NCBI RefSeq assembly: GCF_014191375.1
Contig: NZ_JACHWN010000004.1
Location: 248,001 to 312,000 of the forward strand
Source of the DNA: Mesorhizobium sp. RMAD-H1
Lineage (GTDB): Bacteria > Pseudomonadota > Alphaproteobacteria > Rhizobiales > Rhizobiaceae
Length of the DNA stretch: 64,000 bases
Direction of reading: 5' to 3'
Positions 1 to 8,256 of this stretch are shown here, piece after piece (within the stretch, counting starts at the first letter, position 1; each line of letters opens with the position of its first letter). The position numbers and the translations under genes are program-made. The notes beneath the pieces were generated by a model. That model was not told where the DNA came from. It made no database searches and was given only the letters and a program-made list of their open reading frames with translations.

Positions 1-422
1 TCGTGCGCCAGCAGGATGGTTTCCTGGTCCATGGCGTTTCGCATCTCAAGCCGCTCAATCTGCGGATGGTCGCCGACGCCATCGGCATGCATGAATCGAC
101 GGTGAGCCGCGTCACAGCCAACAAATATATGCTGACGCCGCGCGGCGTCTTCGAGCTGCGCTACTTCTTCAACGCCGCGATCGCTTCAGCCGAAGGGGGC
201 GAAGCCCATTCCTCCGAGGCGGTGCGTCATCAGATACGCCAGTTGATAGATCGGGAAAGTCCCGATTCGATATTGTCCGACGATGCCATTGTCGATATTC
301 TCAACCGTGATGGCGTGGATATCGCGCGGCGGACCGTCGCCAAATATCGGGAATCGATGAACATTCCATCATCGATTCAGCGGCGGCGGGAAAAGAAGGC
401 GATTGCCGCGTCCGCGCGGTAG
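1..422 (+). CDS. rpoN: RNA polymerase sigma-54 factor RpoN, C-terminal part
   Basis: This is the last 139 codons of sigma-54; the frame is open to the left edge, so the true start lies outside the window. RpoN directs core polymerase to -24/-12 promoters and needs an AAA+ activator, often for nitrogen control. The diagnostic RpoN box ARRTVAKYRE, which reads the -24 element, lies near codons 108-117. Upstream of it is the helix-turn-helix stretch MHESTVSRV, which belongs to the C-terminal DNA-binding domain. hpf and ptsN follow on the same strand, the standard rpoN neighbourhood in proteobacteria. The call is firm; only the N-terminus is missing. Confidence 0.97.
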   Translation, partial: VRQQDGFLVHGVSHLKPLNLRMVADAIGMHESTVSRVTANKYMLTPRGVFELRYFFNAAIASAEGGEAHSSEAVRHQIRQLIDRESPDSILSDDAIVDILNRDGVDIARRTVAKYRESMNIPSSIQRRREKKAIAASAR

Positions 423-724
423 CTTATGGTTTGAACCGCATGAGGCGGAACAACGAGGGAAGGAGTCCGTTAAGGACTTCTTAAGTTTGGATTGACTTTC
501 GCAACGTCACTCAATAGAAGCCCGCTCGCGCGATGATGCGCGGGCTGTCCGAAGCTGCACGGCCGGGAAAGGCCAGAAGTCAGGGATGCGCGGCAGCAAG
601 TGGTTAACCGGAACGGGAAAGTTGGTCATATGATCCGTGCGCAACGTGCCGGATCGCTTTGCTCACGCCGCGACCTTGTGGTTAGATTGAGTCGCAAGGA
701 AAAACGCAAACGAGGTATAACCAC
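423..724 (+). other. rpoN-hpf intergenic region with a candidate promoter
   Basis: A 302-base gap with no convincing ORF. A sigma-70-like promoter can be drawn as TTGACT (492-497), a 17-base spacer and TAGAAG (515-520), which could drive hpf and ptsN independently of rpoN. An imperfect GC-rich inverted repeat follows near 527-552 (GCCCG...CGGGC) without a T-tract, so it is not a good terminator. The promoter is a visual match only. Confidence 0.4.
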
Positions 725-1318
725 ATGAGTCTGCGTGTATCTGGTAAGCATATGGATATAGGCGATGCGTTCCGCATCCGGATCGAAGATCGGATCAGGG
801 ACGCGGTCGGCAAATATTTCGACGGCGGATATTCGGGCCAGATCACGGTCGAGAAATCCTCGTCCCGTTTTTCGGCAGACTGCTTGCTGCATCTTGATAC
901 CGGTGCGACCCTGCAGACCACGGGTGAGGCACAGGATCCGCAGCTGGCTTTCGATGCGGCTGCGGACAAGATCGAAACACGCCTGCGGCGCTACAAGCGC
1001 AGGCTGAAATCGCATCAGGTCGCCAACAACAATTCCGCCTATGATGACGTGGCCTACCGGGTCGTGTCTCCGGCGCCCGAGGATGACGAGGACGTGGCGG
1101 AGGATTATGCTCCCACCGTCGTTGCCGAAACCTCGGTGTCGTTGCGTACCATGAGTGTCGCCTCCGCGGTCGTGGAGCTCGATCTCAAGGATAGTCCGGT
1201 TCTCGTGTTCCGCAATGCGGGCAACAACGAAGTCAATATCGTGTATCGTCGGGCCGATGGCAACATAGGTTGGATCGATCCCTCGACGGTGACGGGGCAG
1301 AAACTATCCCGCTCCTGA
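725..1318 (+). CDS. hpf: Ribosome hibernation promoting factor, long form
   Basis: Long-form HPF (197 aa) dimerises 70S ribosomes into inactive 100S particles in stationary phase. Residues 1 to about 105 form the S30AE/YfiA domain that sits in the mRNA/tRNA channel. After an acidic linker, residues about 140-197 form the C-terminal dimerisation domain (SPVLVFRNAGNNEVNIVYRR). The length fits the long form found in alphaproteobacteria, not the roughly 95-residue short form of E. coli. The start ATG at 725 follows an AGGTATAACC stretch. It lies between rpoN and ptsN, the usual order in this class, and probably shares regulation with ptsN. Confidence 0.95.
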   Translation: MSLRVSGKHMDIGDAFRIRIEDRIRDAVGKYFDGGYSGQITVEKSSSRFSADCLLHLDTGATLQTTGEAQDPQLAFDAAADKIETRLRRYKRRLKSHQVANNNSAYDDVAYRVVSPAPEDDEDVAEDYAPTVVAETSVSLRTMSVASAVVELDLKDSPVLVFRNAGNNEVNIVYRRADGNIGWIDPSTVTGQKLSRS

Positions 1319-1401
1319 GAGCAACCTTGAGGGCCTCCGCGTCGTTTGGGGTACGTGGAAGTCTATAGAGTCGGGGTCGTCTGATCCCGCATAGAGAAGG
1401 A

Positions 1402-1875
1402 ATGGAGAGAATGGATCTTAGCGATCTGATTCAGCCCGCGGCGATCATCCCTGCGCTGAAAGCAAGCTCCAAGAAACAACTGTTACAGATCATGGCCGAG
1501 AAGGCCGCGGAACTGACGGGTCTTACCGAACGCGAGGTATTCGATACCATCCTGCAGCGTGAGCGGCTTGGCTCGACGGGCGTGGGGAATGGCATCGCCA
1601 TCCCCCATGGCAAGCTCAACAGCATCAAGCGCATCACCGGCATCTTCGCCCGCCTTGAAAATCCGGTGGATTTCGAGGCGCTGGACGACCAGCCCGTGGA
1701 TATCGTCTTCCTGCTGCTGGCGCCTGAAAATGCGGGCGCGGATCATCTCAAGGCGTTGTCGCGCATCGCACGCCTGCTGCGCGACCCCGACATGGTGACC
1801 AAGCTTCGCGGCACGCATGACGCACAGGCGCTTTACGCCTTCCTGACGACCCAGCCGGCCTCCAACGCCGCCTGA
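1402..1875 (+). CDS. ptsN: PTS IIA-like nitrogen regulatory protein PtsN (EIIA-Ntr)
   Basis: EIIA-Ntr (157 aa) is the terminal phosphoacceptor of the nitrogen PTS (PtsP-PtsO-PtsN). In rhizobia and Brucella it affects potassium transport, metabolism and stress regulators. The phosphorylated histidine is visible as His69 in the motif GIAIPHGKLN, inside a complete PTS_EIIA type-2 domain. ATG at 1402 is used here; a second in-frame ATG at 1411 is possible because AGAAGGA at 1394-1400 sits just upstream. It follows hpf by 83 bases and ends before a strong hairpin terminator shared with the convergent DUF1150 gene. Confidence 0.95.
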   Translation: MERMDLSDLIQPAAIIPALKASSKKQLLQIMAEKAAELTGLTEREVFDTILQRERLGSTGVGNGIAIPHGKLNSIKRITGIFARLENPVDFEALDDQPVDIVFLLLAPENAGADHLKALSRIARLLRDPDMVTKLRGTHDAQALYAFLTTQPASNAA

Positions 1876-1962
1876 GGGATGAACCAATCCCGTTGCCGCC
1901 GCAGCCGGCGCCCGAGTTTCCAGAGCGAAACGGCATGAGGCGCGTTGCGGTTGCTGCAAATG

Positions 1963-1989
1963 AAAAGGGCTGCCTTCGGCAGCCCTTTT
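1963..1989. terminator. Bidirectional rho-independent terminator
   Basis: A perfect 12-base-pair stem (AAAAGGGCTGCC with GGCAGCCCTTTT) closes a three-base loop. A-tract and T-tract flank the GC core, so it can end ptsN transcription rightward and the DUF1150 transcript leftward. Confidence 0.85.
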
Positions 1990-2014
1990 GCGTGTGGCCG
2001 GAATTGCGGAAGGA

Positions 2015-2266
2015 TTACTGCAGCATCACTGTGCGCAGTTCGTGTTCCTGTGCCCCGGCGAGAATGTTGGCGCGTGCGTCGGAAAGCACGATCGGTGCCC
2101 CGTCGGCTCCGAACAGGGCCCAGAGTTCCAGCCCCGGAGCCATGGGCGGCAAGGCCGGGAAGCTGCGTGCCAAGTCGTCAGTACGCATTTTGCGCATATA
2201 GGCGATTTCGCCGGCGCCCAGATGCGCGAATTCGGATTCGGTGAAGATTTGCTTATGATTGCTCAT
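2015..2266 (-). CDS. DUF1150 family protein
   Basis: A small protein of 83 residues from the preferred start at 2266 (MSNHKQIFTESEF); an upstream in-frame ATG at 2284 would add six residues but has a worse fit to the family. DUF1150 proteins are short, acidic, soluble proteins of unknown function confined largely to alphaproteobacteria. They are repeatedly found directly downstream of an Hsp20 gene, as here (78-base gap, same strand). Co-expression from the heat-shock promoter upstream of hsp20 is therefore likely. GGAGG precedes the start at good spacing. Confidence 0.85.
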   Translation of the reverse strand: MSNHKQIFTESEFAHLGAGEIAYMRKMRTDDLARSFPALPPMAPGLELWALFGADGAPIVLSDARANILAGAQEHELRTVMLQ

Positions 2267-2344
2267 TGTAAGCCTCCATTTCAAGACAAGTCATGAACGA
2301 CCTTGTCTCCAAGAGCTGTTTACGGCGATCTGCCGGGGCGGGGC

Positions 2345-2767
2345 TCAGTCCTTCACGGTTATATCAATACGTTTGACTAGCCGTTCCGGTTCCGGGCGGT
2401 CGAGATCGATCGAAAGCAGCCCGTTTCGCAGTTCCGCGCCAACGACGCGCATTCCATCCGCCAGCACGAAGACACGCTGGAACTGCCGTGCGGCAATGCC
2501 GCGATGCAGATATTCGCGTTCCTCTTCGTCCGTCTGCCGACCGCGGATGACAAGCTGGTTGTCTTCCGTCGTCACCTCGAGATCGCTGTCGGAGAAACCC
2601 GCGACCGCCAAAGTGATCCTCAAGCGTTCGGGGCCGGATTGGGTGCGCAGACGCTCGATATTGTATGGCGGATATCCGTCGCCGGATTTGGCGATACGTT
2701 CCAGTGTCTTTTCCATTGTATCGAACCCGAGCAGAAGAGGGCTCGAGAACGGTGTCATGCGTGTCAT
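2345..2767 (-). CDS. Hsp20 family small heat shock protein
   Basis: A 140-residue ATP-independent holdase of the alpha-crystallin/IbpA class that binds unfolding proteins in the cytoplasm. The N-terminal arm (MTPFSSPLLLGFDTMEKTLE) is the class-A rhizobial type. The alpha-crystallin domain spans about residues 35-130, with the conserved stretches YNIERL, LRITLAVAGF and YLHRGIAARQF. The start ATG is 2767, with a second in-frame ATG three codons later. A perfect RpoH-type promoter and a ROSE-like hairpin over the ribosome binding site lie upstream, so both transcription and translation look heat-regulated. Confidence 0.95.
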   Translation of the reverse strand: MTRMTPFSSPLLLGFDTMEKTLERIAKSGDGYPPYNIERLRTQSGPERLRITLAVAGFSDSDLEVTTEDNQLVIRGRQTDEEEREYLHRGIAARQFQRVFVLADGMRVVGAELRNGLLSIDLDRPEPERLVKRIDITVKD

Positions 2768-2833
2768 TTGCAGTCCTCGTCAAAGCGACCGTAAGGGGAA
2801 GAACCCGTTTCGGCATTTCTTCCTTGCCTTGAG
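2768..2833 (-). promoter_or_regulatory. ROSE-like RNA thermometer in the hsp20 leader
   Basis: On the minus strand the last hairpin of the leader (2771-2791) pairs 5' CGGUCGCU with AGGACUG, burying the Shine-Dalgarno GAGGA. The 5' arm carries UCGCU, matching the conserved U(U/C)GCU of ROSE elements, with one G bulged opposite the Shine-Dalgarno strand. That bulged G is the hallmark that makes ROSE hairpins melt at heat-shock temperature. The leader is about 60 nucleotides from the predicted start site, at the short end for ROSE. Pairing was done by eye. Confidence 0.65.
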
Positions 2834-2864
2834 ATATGGTCCGTGAAATCTGCGACTTCAAGAG
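2834..2864 (-). promoter_or_regulatory. RpoH (sigma-32) promoter for hsp20-DUF1150
   Basis: Minus-strand -35 CTCTTGAA (2864-2857), a 17-base spacer and -10 CCATAT (2839-2834). This matches the rhizobial RpoH1 consensus CNCTTGAA-N16/17-CCANAT at every specified base. The predicted start is near 2827. Confidence 0.8.
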
Positions 2865-2922
2865 CCGAATCGCATTCGCCACAGGCTGCGGACAACAGGC
2901 ACAGGAAAAGGACAGGGCGGCA

Positions 2923-3858
2923 ATGGCGCGCAAGATCATCATCGATACAGATCCCGGGCAGGACGATGCGCTGGCGATCCTGCTGGCGCTGGCGAGCCCG
3001 GAGCTGGAGGTCGTCGGCATCACCGCCGTTGCCGGCAACGTGCCGCTCGCGCTGACCGAGAAGAATGCCCGCAAGATCTGCGAACTGGCGGGCCGGCCGG
3101 AGACGAGGGTCTATGCCGGCGCCTCGCAGCCGCTGATGCGCAAGCTGGTGACCGCCGAGCATGTCCATGGCCGCACCGGGCTCGACGGCCCGGACCTGCC
3201 CGAGCCTCAGATGAAGCCGCAGCCCGGGCACGCGGTGGATTTCATCGTGGAAACCATCATGCGCGAGGAGGCCGGCAGCATCACGCTCTGCCCCATCGGG
3301 CCGCTCACCAATATCGCGCAGGCGCTCATCCGTGCCCCGGAGATCGCGCCGCGCATTCGCGAGATCGTGCTGATGGGCGGCGGTTTCTTCGAGGGCGGCA
3401 ACATCACGCCGGCCGCCGAGTTCAACATCTATGTCGATCCCGAGGCGGCGAAAATCGTCTTCGCCTCCGGCATTCCGGTCGTCGTCATGCCGCTCGACGT
3501 GACCCACCGGGCGCTGACCAGGGCCGACCGCATAGACCGCTTCCGCGCGATGGGTACAAAGGTCGGGGACGCCTGCGTGGCGCTGCTCGAATTCTTCGAG
3601 CGCTTCGACGAGGAGAAATATGGCAGCGACGGCGGCCCGCTGCATGATCCCAACGTCATAGCCTATCTCCTGAAGCCCGAGCTCTATTCGGGCCGCTATT
3701 GCAATGTCGAGGTCGAGACGCAGTCCGAGCTCACTCTCGGCATGACCGTCATCGACTGGTGGGGCGTCACGGACAGACCGAAGAACGCGCTCGTCATGCG
3801 CGACGTCGACCACGACGGCTTCTTCGAGCTTCTGGCGGAGCGGATTGGAAAGCTTTGA
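2923..3858 (+). CDS. iunH: Inosine-uridine preferring nucleoside hydrolase
   Basis: A 311-residue cytoplasmic hydrolase that cleaves nucleosides to free base plus ribose. The calcium-binding fingerprint DTDPGQDDA is at residues 8-16, and DGGPLHDP near residue 240 carries the C-terminal ligand cluster. The start at 2923 was chosen because it places the Asp motif at the family position; an open frame back to 2836 overlaps the divergent hsp20 promoter and encodes no family sequence. The ribokinase gene faces it downstream, an apt partner since ribose is the product. Substrate preference among purine and pyrimidine nucleosides cannot be read from sequence. Confidence 0.93.
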   Translation: MARKIIIDTDPGQDDALAILLALASPELEVVGITAVAGNVPLALTEKNARKICELAGRPETRVYAGASQPLMRKLVTAEHVHGRTGLDGPDLPEPQMKPQPGHAVDFIVETIMREEAGSITLCPIGPLTNIAQALIRAPEIAPRIREIVLMGGGFFEGGNITPAAEFNIYVDPEAAKIVFASGIPVVVMPLDVTHRALTRADRIDRFRAMGTKVGDACVALLEFFERFDEEKYGSDGGPLHDPNVIAYLLKPELYSGRYCNVEVETQSELTLGMTVIDWWGVTDRPKNALVMRDVDHDGFFELLAERIGKL

Positions 3859-3875
3859 GGCATGGGCGCTTATAA

Positions 3876-3907
3876 CACCCCTTCTGCCCGGCAAGGCAGA
3901 GGGGGGT
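3876..3907. repeat. Short CCCCTTCTGCC/GGCAGAGGGGG hairpin between iunH and rbsK
   Basis: An 11-pair stem with one G-U pair. It resembles the outer ends of the roughly 158-base palindromic elements seen near 53.7, 56.9 and 58.6 kb, so it may be a minimal relic of that family. Lying between convergent genes, it may also serve as a terminator, though no clear T-tract follows. Confidence 0.55.
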
Positions 3908-3936
3908 ATCGGGCAAACGCTTTCATCTGAAGGACA

Positions 3937-4821
3937 CTAGACCGGCAGCTCCGCCGCAAACGGAATGGCCGGCTGCGCGCCGGGCTTCAGGCAGGCGAGC
4001 GAGGCGGCCGTCGCCGCCCGGCGGCAGGCATCCTTCAGGTCGAGCCCCGCGTCGAGCCCGGCGGCGAGATAGCCGCAGAACGTGTCGCCCGCGCCGACGG
4101 TATCGACGGGCGTGACGGGATAGGCGGGGACAGTGAAGCGCGCCTCGGGCGTGGCGACGCGCAGGCCCTCCGCGCCGAGCGTCACGATCACCGTGCGGCC
4201 CGTCTTTTCCGCGAAATCCGCCATTCGCGTCTCGCGGTCCGTGCCGTCGAGCTTCAGCCTGTCCGCCGCTAGGTCGAATTCCGTCTCATTGGCGATGATG
4301 ATATCGGCAAGCGGCAGCAGTTCCGCCGCTTCGTCGCGCCAGGGCGCGATGTTGAGTATGGATGTGGTGCCGCTGGCGCGCGCTGCCTCAAGCGCGATCT
4401 TGACGAGGGGCAGGGGGATTTCATGCTGAAGCAGCAGATGCCCGCCGGAAAGCTCCGCCGCTGTCACGTCGTCTTGCGAAATCGTTCCGTTCGCGCCCGG
4501 CACGACGACGATCACATTCTCGCCCGATGCCTCGACGGTGATGAGCGCTATTCCCGTCGCCATATCCGTCTTCCGTACGAGGGTGAGATCGACCCCGCCC
4601 TCGTCGAGAAGTGCCAGCGCTTCTGCCGCAAAGGCATCATTGCCGATAGCGCCCACCATCCGGACTTGCCCTCCCGCGCGCGCCGCAGCCAGAGCCTGGT
4701 TGGCGCCCTTGCCGCCGGGCGCGGTCTGGAAATCGGAGCCCGATACGGTTTCCCCCGGCTTCGGAAGCTGCGCGGTTCTGGCGATGAGATCGAGATTGAT
4801 GGAGCCTATAACGGTGATCAT
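3937..4821 (-). CDS. rbsK: Ribokinase (PfkB family)
   Basis: A 294-residue sugar kinase converting D-ribose to ribose-5-phosphate. It shows the ribokinase N-terminal GSINLD, the first PfkB signature with GGKGANQA near residues 37-44, and the second signature VDTVGAGDTFCGYLAAG near residues 239-255. The Asp of GAGD is the catalytic base. It is convergent with iunH, whose reaction releases ribose, so the pair forms a small ribonucleoside salvage unit. ATG at 4821 follows an AGGG-rich leader. No rbs transport genes are adjacent. Confidence 0.93.
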   Translation of the reverse strand: MITVIGSINLDLIARTAQLPKPGETVSGSDFQTAPGGKGANQALAAARAGGQVRMVGAIGNDAFAAEALALLDEGGVDLTLVRKTDMATGIALITVEASGENVIVVVPGANGTISQDDVTAAELSGGHLLLQHEIPLPLVKIALEAARASGTTSILNIAPWRDEAAELLPLADIIIANETEFDLAADRLKLDGTDRETRMADFAEKTGRTVIVTLGAEGLRVATPEARFTVPAYPVTPVDTVGAGDTFCGYLAAGLDAGLDLKDACRRAATAASLACLKPGAQPAIPFAAELPV

Positions 4822-4902
4822 GGGAGCCCTGTTGCATGGTTGGAACCACGCATATACAGGCTATCGGCTGGGGATGGCCAGACCACTACGCATTCGGGGT
4901 CC

Positions 4903-5403
4903 TCACCGTCCCCTTGCCGTCGCCAGCGCCCGGCTGAAGGCGGTGGCGAAGCTCTCGCGATCATCGGGGTTGAGGAAGGAGCCGATCGACACCAGGCGTC
5001 CTTCGCCTTCGACATTCATCGCCGTGATGCCGATCTCGTCATGCCGCGAGACGCGGAAGCGCGCCCAGAACGGGTTGAAGCGATGTTCGCGCGTCCGCCC
5101 CGACGGCGCGATCTGCCTTATGTCGAGCGCGGTGCGCGAGACGGATATCTCTTCCCGCGCCCGGCCCGCCCGATAATTCAGCCGGAAGGCGAGATAGACG
5201 AGGAGAACGTCGAGGCCGAAGAAGCCGAAGACCGGCCATGCGCCGATCGAAAGGAACAGGATGCCGCAGAACGCCCATCCCGCGAGAAGCGCCGCCATCA
5301 GCACCAGGAAGCCGGTACGCCCGAGCGAGCGGTGCGGCACCAGCAGGGCGCGGAAGAAAGGCGTCTCGTTTGTCTCCGGCTGGGCTCCGTCGGGGTGGCT
5401 CAT
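4903..5403 (-). CDS. DUF2244 domain membrane protein
   Basis: A 166-residue protein of the DUF2244 family, function unknown. Two hydrophobic segments lie at about residues 30-50 and 55-75. A basic YRAGRAREE stretch follows, then a soluble C-terminal part containing IAPSGRTREHRFNPFWARFRV, typical of the family. The topology suggests a small inner-membrane hairpin with a cytoplasmic tail. The family is widespread in alphaproteobacteria and often lies next to nth, as here (divergent, 78 bases). Confidence 0.85.
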   Translation of the reverse strand: MSHPDGAQPETNETPFFRALLVPHRSLGRTGFLVLMAALLAGWAFCGILFLSIGAWPVFGFFGLDVLLVYLAFRLNYRAGRAREEISVSRTALDIRQIAPSGRTREHRFNPFWARFRVSRHDEIGITAMNVEGEGRLVSIGSFLNPDDRESFATAFSRALATARGR

Positions 5404-5481
5404 TTTGTCGGGCTCCGCCTTGTCAACTCAGACCCAAGCTTGCAATTGTCATGCGGCAAGCAGGATGAGTATAGAGATTGA

Positions 5482-6219
5482 ATGAAAAACGCCAAAGTCA
5501 AATCATCGGAATCGGCCGCCCGCAAGCGTCCCTCCCGCGTCGCCGGAACGCTTTATACCAAGCAGGAGATCCATGAGATCTTCAGGCGCTTCTCCGTGCA
5601 GCGCCCGGAGCCCAAGGGCGAGCTCGAACATGTGAATGCCTTCACCCTGCTCGTCGCCGTGGTGCTGTCCGCGCAGGCGACGGATGCCGGTGTCAACAAG
5701 GCGACGCGGGCCCTTTTCAAGGTCGCCGACACGCCGGAGAAGATGCTGGCGCTGGGCGAGACGAAGCTGGGCGAATATATCCGGACCATCGGCCTGTGGC
5801 GTGGCAAGGCCAAGAACGTCATCGCGCTGTCGGAGGCACTGATCCGTGATCATGGCGGAGAAGTCCCCGGCGATCGGGACGCGCTGGTGAAACTGCCCGG
5901 CGTCGGCCGCAAGACGGCCAATGTCGTGCTCAACATGGCCTTCGGCCAGCCGACCGTGGCGGTCGACACCCATATTTTCCGTATCGGCAACCGCATCGGC
6001 CTGGCGCCCGGCAAGACGCCGGACCAGGTGGAGAACATGCTGCTGCGGGTCGTGCCGCAGGAATATCTCCTGCATGCGCATCACTGGCTGATCCTGCACG
6101 GGCGCTATGTCTGCAAGGCGCGCAAGCCCGAATGCGAGAAATGCGTCATCGCCGATCTCTGCAAGGCGGCGGTCAAGACCTGTGATATCCCCGCGCCGCT
6201 GGTGCCGCTCGCCGCCTGA
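5482..6219 (+). CDS. nth: Endonuclease III
   Basis: A DNA glycosylase/AP lyase of base excision repair that removes oxidised pyrimidines (245 aa). The helix-hairpin-helix LPGVGRKTANVVL lies near residues 138-150, with catalytic Lys144 and, 18 residues on, catalytic Asp162 in VAVDTHI; the spacing equals Lys120/Asp138 of E. coli Nth. The C-terminal iron-sulfur loop has the pattern C-x6-C-x2-C-x5-C, starting CKARKPECEKC. The basic N-terminal extension of about 25 residues is common in alphaproteobacterial homologues. Confidence 0.97.
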   Translation: MKNAKVKSSESAARKRPSRVAGTLYTKQEIHEIFRRFSVQRPEPKGELEHVNAFTLLVAVVLSAQATDAGVNKATRALFKVADTPEKMLALGETKLGEYIRTIGLWRGKAKNVIALSEALIRDHGGEVPGDRDALVKLPGVGRKTANVVLNMAFGQPTVAVDTHIFRIGNRIGLAPGKTPDQVENMLLRVVPQEYLLHAHHWLILHGRYVCKARKPECEKCVIADLCKAAVKTCDIPAPLVPLAA

Positions 6220-6223
6220 GCGG

Positions 6224-6943
6224 TCAGACGGCGGCGGCCGGAGCCGGGTCCTTCCGGCTGATCGCCTTGTGCAGGTGCACCATCATCGCGGCGGCGAAAA
6301 GCGGCGTCAGCAGGTTGACGATGGGAATGGCGAGGAACGCCGCGATCACCAGTCCCGCCAGGAACACGGTGACGGCATGCCTGGAGCGCAGCGCCCTCGC
6401 ATCGTCTTCGCTGCGGAAACGCATGGCGGCGAACTCGAAATATTCCCGCCCGAGCAGATAGCCGTTGACGATGAAGAAGGCGATGAGATTGATGCCGGGC
6501 ACCAGGAGCAGGAACAGCGCGAAGATATTGCCGAGGATCACGACGCCCAGAAATTTCAGCGAAAGGACAAGCGACCGCATGACCGGCAGCGCCTTGCCCG
6601 GCGGGTCGGCGGGATAGTCTTCCCGCTCGATGACTTCTGCCGCATCGTCAAGGAAAAGGCCCGCGATGATGGCCGTGACGGGCGCGATCAACAGCGCCAG
6701 CGCCAGCGCGAGGCCAAGACTGGCGAAGATCGCCGCCACCGTGCCGAGCCAGCCCGCCCATTGCGGCAGGCCCGGCAGCATCTGGTCGAGATAGGGCCAG
6801 GCCATAGCGGTGAAGAGCTCGCGCAGGGCCACCCAGAGGACGATCAGGACGAGAAGCGTCGCGCCCAGCGATTTCCACAGCACCGAGCGGAATTCCGGCG
6901 TGAACAGGCGTTGCAGGGCGGCGCTGGCGGCATCGAAGATCAT
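6224..6943 (-). CDS. EI24 domain (CysZ-like) membrane protein
   Basis: A 239-residue polytopic inner-membrane protein of the EI24/CysZ family. Hydrophobic segments are visible near residues 22-45, 65-95, 130-160 and 195-225. CysZ in E. coli supports sulfate uptake, but many alphaproteobacterial members are uncharacterised and no sulfate genes adjoin this one. The start at 6943 (MIFDAASAALQRLF) was preferred over an ATG 31 codons earlier because the extra residues are not membrane-like and GAAAGGA precedes it. It converges with nth with a four-base gap. Confidence 0.8.
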   Translation of the reverse strand: MIFDAASAALQRLFTPEFRSVLWKSLGATLLVLIVLWVALRELFTAMAWPYLDQMLPGLPQWAGWLGTVAAIFASLGLALALALLIAPVTAIIAGLFLDDAAEVIEREDYPADPPGKALPVMRSLVLSLKFLGVVILGNIFALFLLLVPGINLIAFFIVNGYLLGREYFEFAAMRFRSEDDARALRSRHAVTVFLAGLVIAAFLAIPIVNLLTPLFAAAMMVHLHKAISRKDPAPAAAV

Positions 6944-7137
6944 CGGCGTTCCTTTCTCGGGCGCGGCACCCGCCGCATCCAAGACATAGGAAGCCTGCAT
7001 CGGTTGCAAAAGGTCAAGGGCCCCCGGGCTAGCCAAGACCGTTGCAAAACGTTACACCCATATCGCAATCGCCCTTTCGGGGTCTGCTCCAGGGCTCTCG
7101 CCGCTATCGTCAACGATCCAGGGTTGCTGAATTTTCC

Positions 7138-8160
7138 ATGACAAAATTCGATGTTCTGTGCATCGGCAATGCGATTGTCGATATTCTCGCGCGCACCGAT
7201 GACGCCTTTCTGGTGAAGAATGCCATCGTCAAGGGCGCGATGAACCTGATCGATGCCGAGCGCGCGGAACTGCTTTACGAGCGCATGGGACCGGCGGTTG
7301 AGATGTCGGGCGGCAGCGCCGGCAATACGGCGGCGGGCGTTGCGAGCTTGGGCGGCACGGCCGCCTATTTCGGCAAGGTGGCGGCCGATCACCTCGGCCG
7401 CATCTTCACGCACGACATTCGCGCCCAGGGCGTGGCGTTCGATACCCGCCCGCTGGAGAACGGCGCGCCGACCGCCCGCTCGATGATTTTCGTCACGCCC
7501 GATGGCGAGCGCTCGATGAACACCTATCTCGGCGCCTGCGTCGAGCTCGGCCCCGAGGATGTCGAAAGCTCGAAGGTGGCCGACGCCAAGGTCGTCTATT
7601 TCGAAGGCTATCTCTGGGATCCGCCGCGCGCCAAGGAGGCGATCAGGCTCTCCGCCAAGATCGCGCACGAGCATGGCCGGCAGGTGGCGATGACGCTTTC
7701 CGATCCCTTCTGCGTCGACCGCTACCGTGAGGAGTTCCTCGACCTGATGCGGTCGGGCACCGTCGATATCGTCTTCGCCAACGAGGCGGAGCTGAAATCG
7801 CTTTACCAGACGGAATCATTGGAAGTGGGGCTGGAGGCGATCCGTGAGGATTGCCGACTTGCCGCGGTCACGCGCTCGGAAAAGGGATCGATCGTCGTCA
7901 CGCGCGAGGAAACCGTTGCCGTTCCGGCGATCGAGATCCGCGAACTGGTCGACAGCACCGGCGCGGGCGATCTCTACGCCTCCGGCTTCCTCTACGGTTA
8001 CACCCATGATTTTTCGCTGGAGGACTGCGCCCGCCTCGGTTCGCTGGCGGCCGGCGTCATCATCCAGCAGATGGGCCCGCGTCCTCAGGCAAGCCTGCGC
8101 GACATCGCCGAACAGAGCGGCCTCATGCAGACTGCCGGTGTGACGGGCTACGGCCTTTAA
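7138..8160 (+). CDS. PfkB family carbohydrate kinase, probable adenosine kinase
   Basis: A 340-residue PfkB kinase. The N-terminal MTKFDVLCIGNAIVDILAR and the substrate-binding GGSAGNTAAGVASLGG match the adenosine-kinase-like branch common in rhizobia. The catalytic signature DSTGAGDLYASGFLYG is near residues 275-290. The likely reaction is ATP-dependent phosphorylation of adenosine to AMP, which would fit the salvage genes elsewhere in the window; other sugar substrates remain possible. The start at 7138 matches family N-termini; the open frame upstream to 7042 has no homology. No strong Shine-Dalgarno is visible. Confidence 0.85.
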   Translation: MTKFDVLCIGNAIVDILARTDDAFLVKNAIVKGAMNLIDAERAELLYERMGPAVEMSGGSAGNTAAGVASLGGTAAYFGKVAADHLGRIFTHDIRAQGVAFDTRPLENGAPTARSMIFVTPDGERSMNTYLGACVELGPEDVESSKVADAKVVYFEGYLWDPPRAKEAIRLSAKIAHEHGRQVAMTLSDPFCVDRYREEFLDLMRSGTVDIVFANEAELKSLYQTESLEVGLEAIREDCRLAAVTRSEKGSIVVTREETVAVPAIEIRELVDSTGAGDLYASGFLYGYTHDFSLEDCARLGSLAAGVIIQQMGPRPQASLRDIAEQSGLMQTAGVTGYGL

Positions 8161-8184
8161 GCCGTCCCTATTGCACAATTCGAT

Positions 8185-8222
8185 AAAATGGCCGGGGAAG
8201 CTTTCGCGGCCCCGGCCATTTT
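8185..8222. terminator. Bidirectional rho-independent terminator
   Basis: A 13-pair perfect stem, AAAATGGCCGGGG with CCCCGGCCATTTT, around a 12-base loop. It separates the convergent kinase gene and grpE, with A and T tracts on both sides. Confidence 0.85.
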
Positions 8223-8256
8223 CAATCCGGAAGGATTTACGGAGGGGCTGAGACGA

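Noticed and set aside
2764-3894. 376-codon minus-strand open frame
   Set aside because: Antisense of iunH and crosses the hsp20 promoter; no family features.
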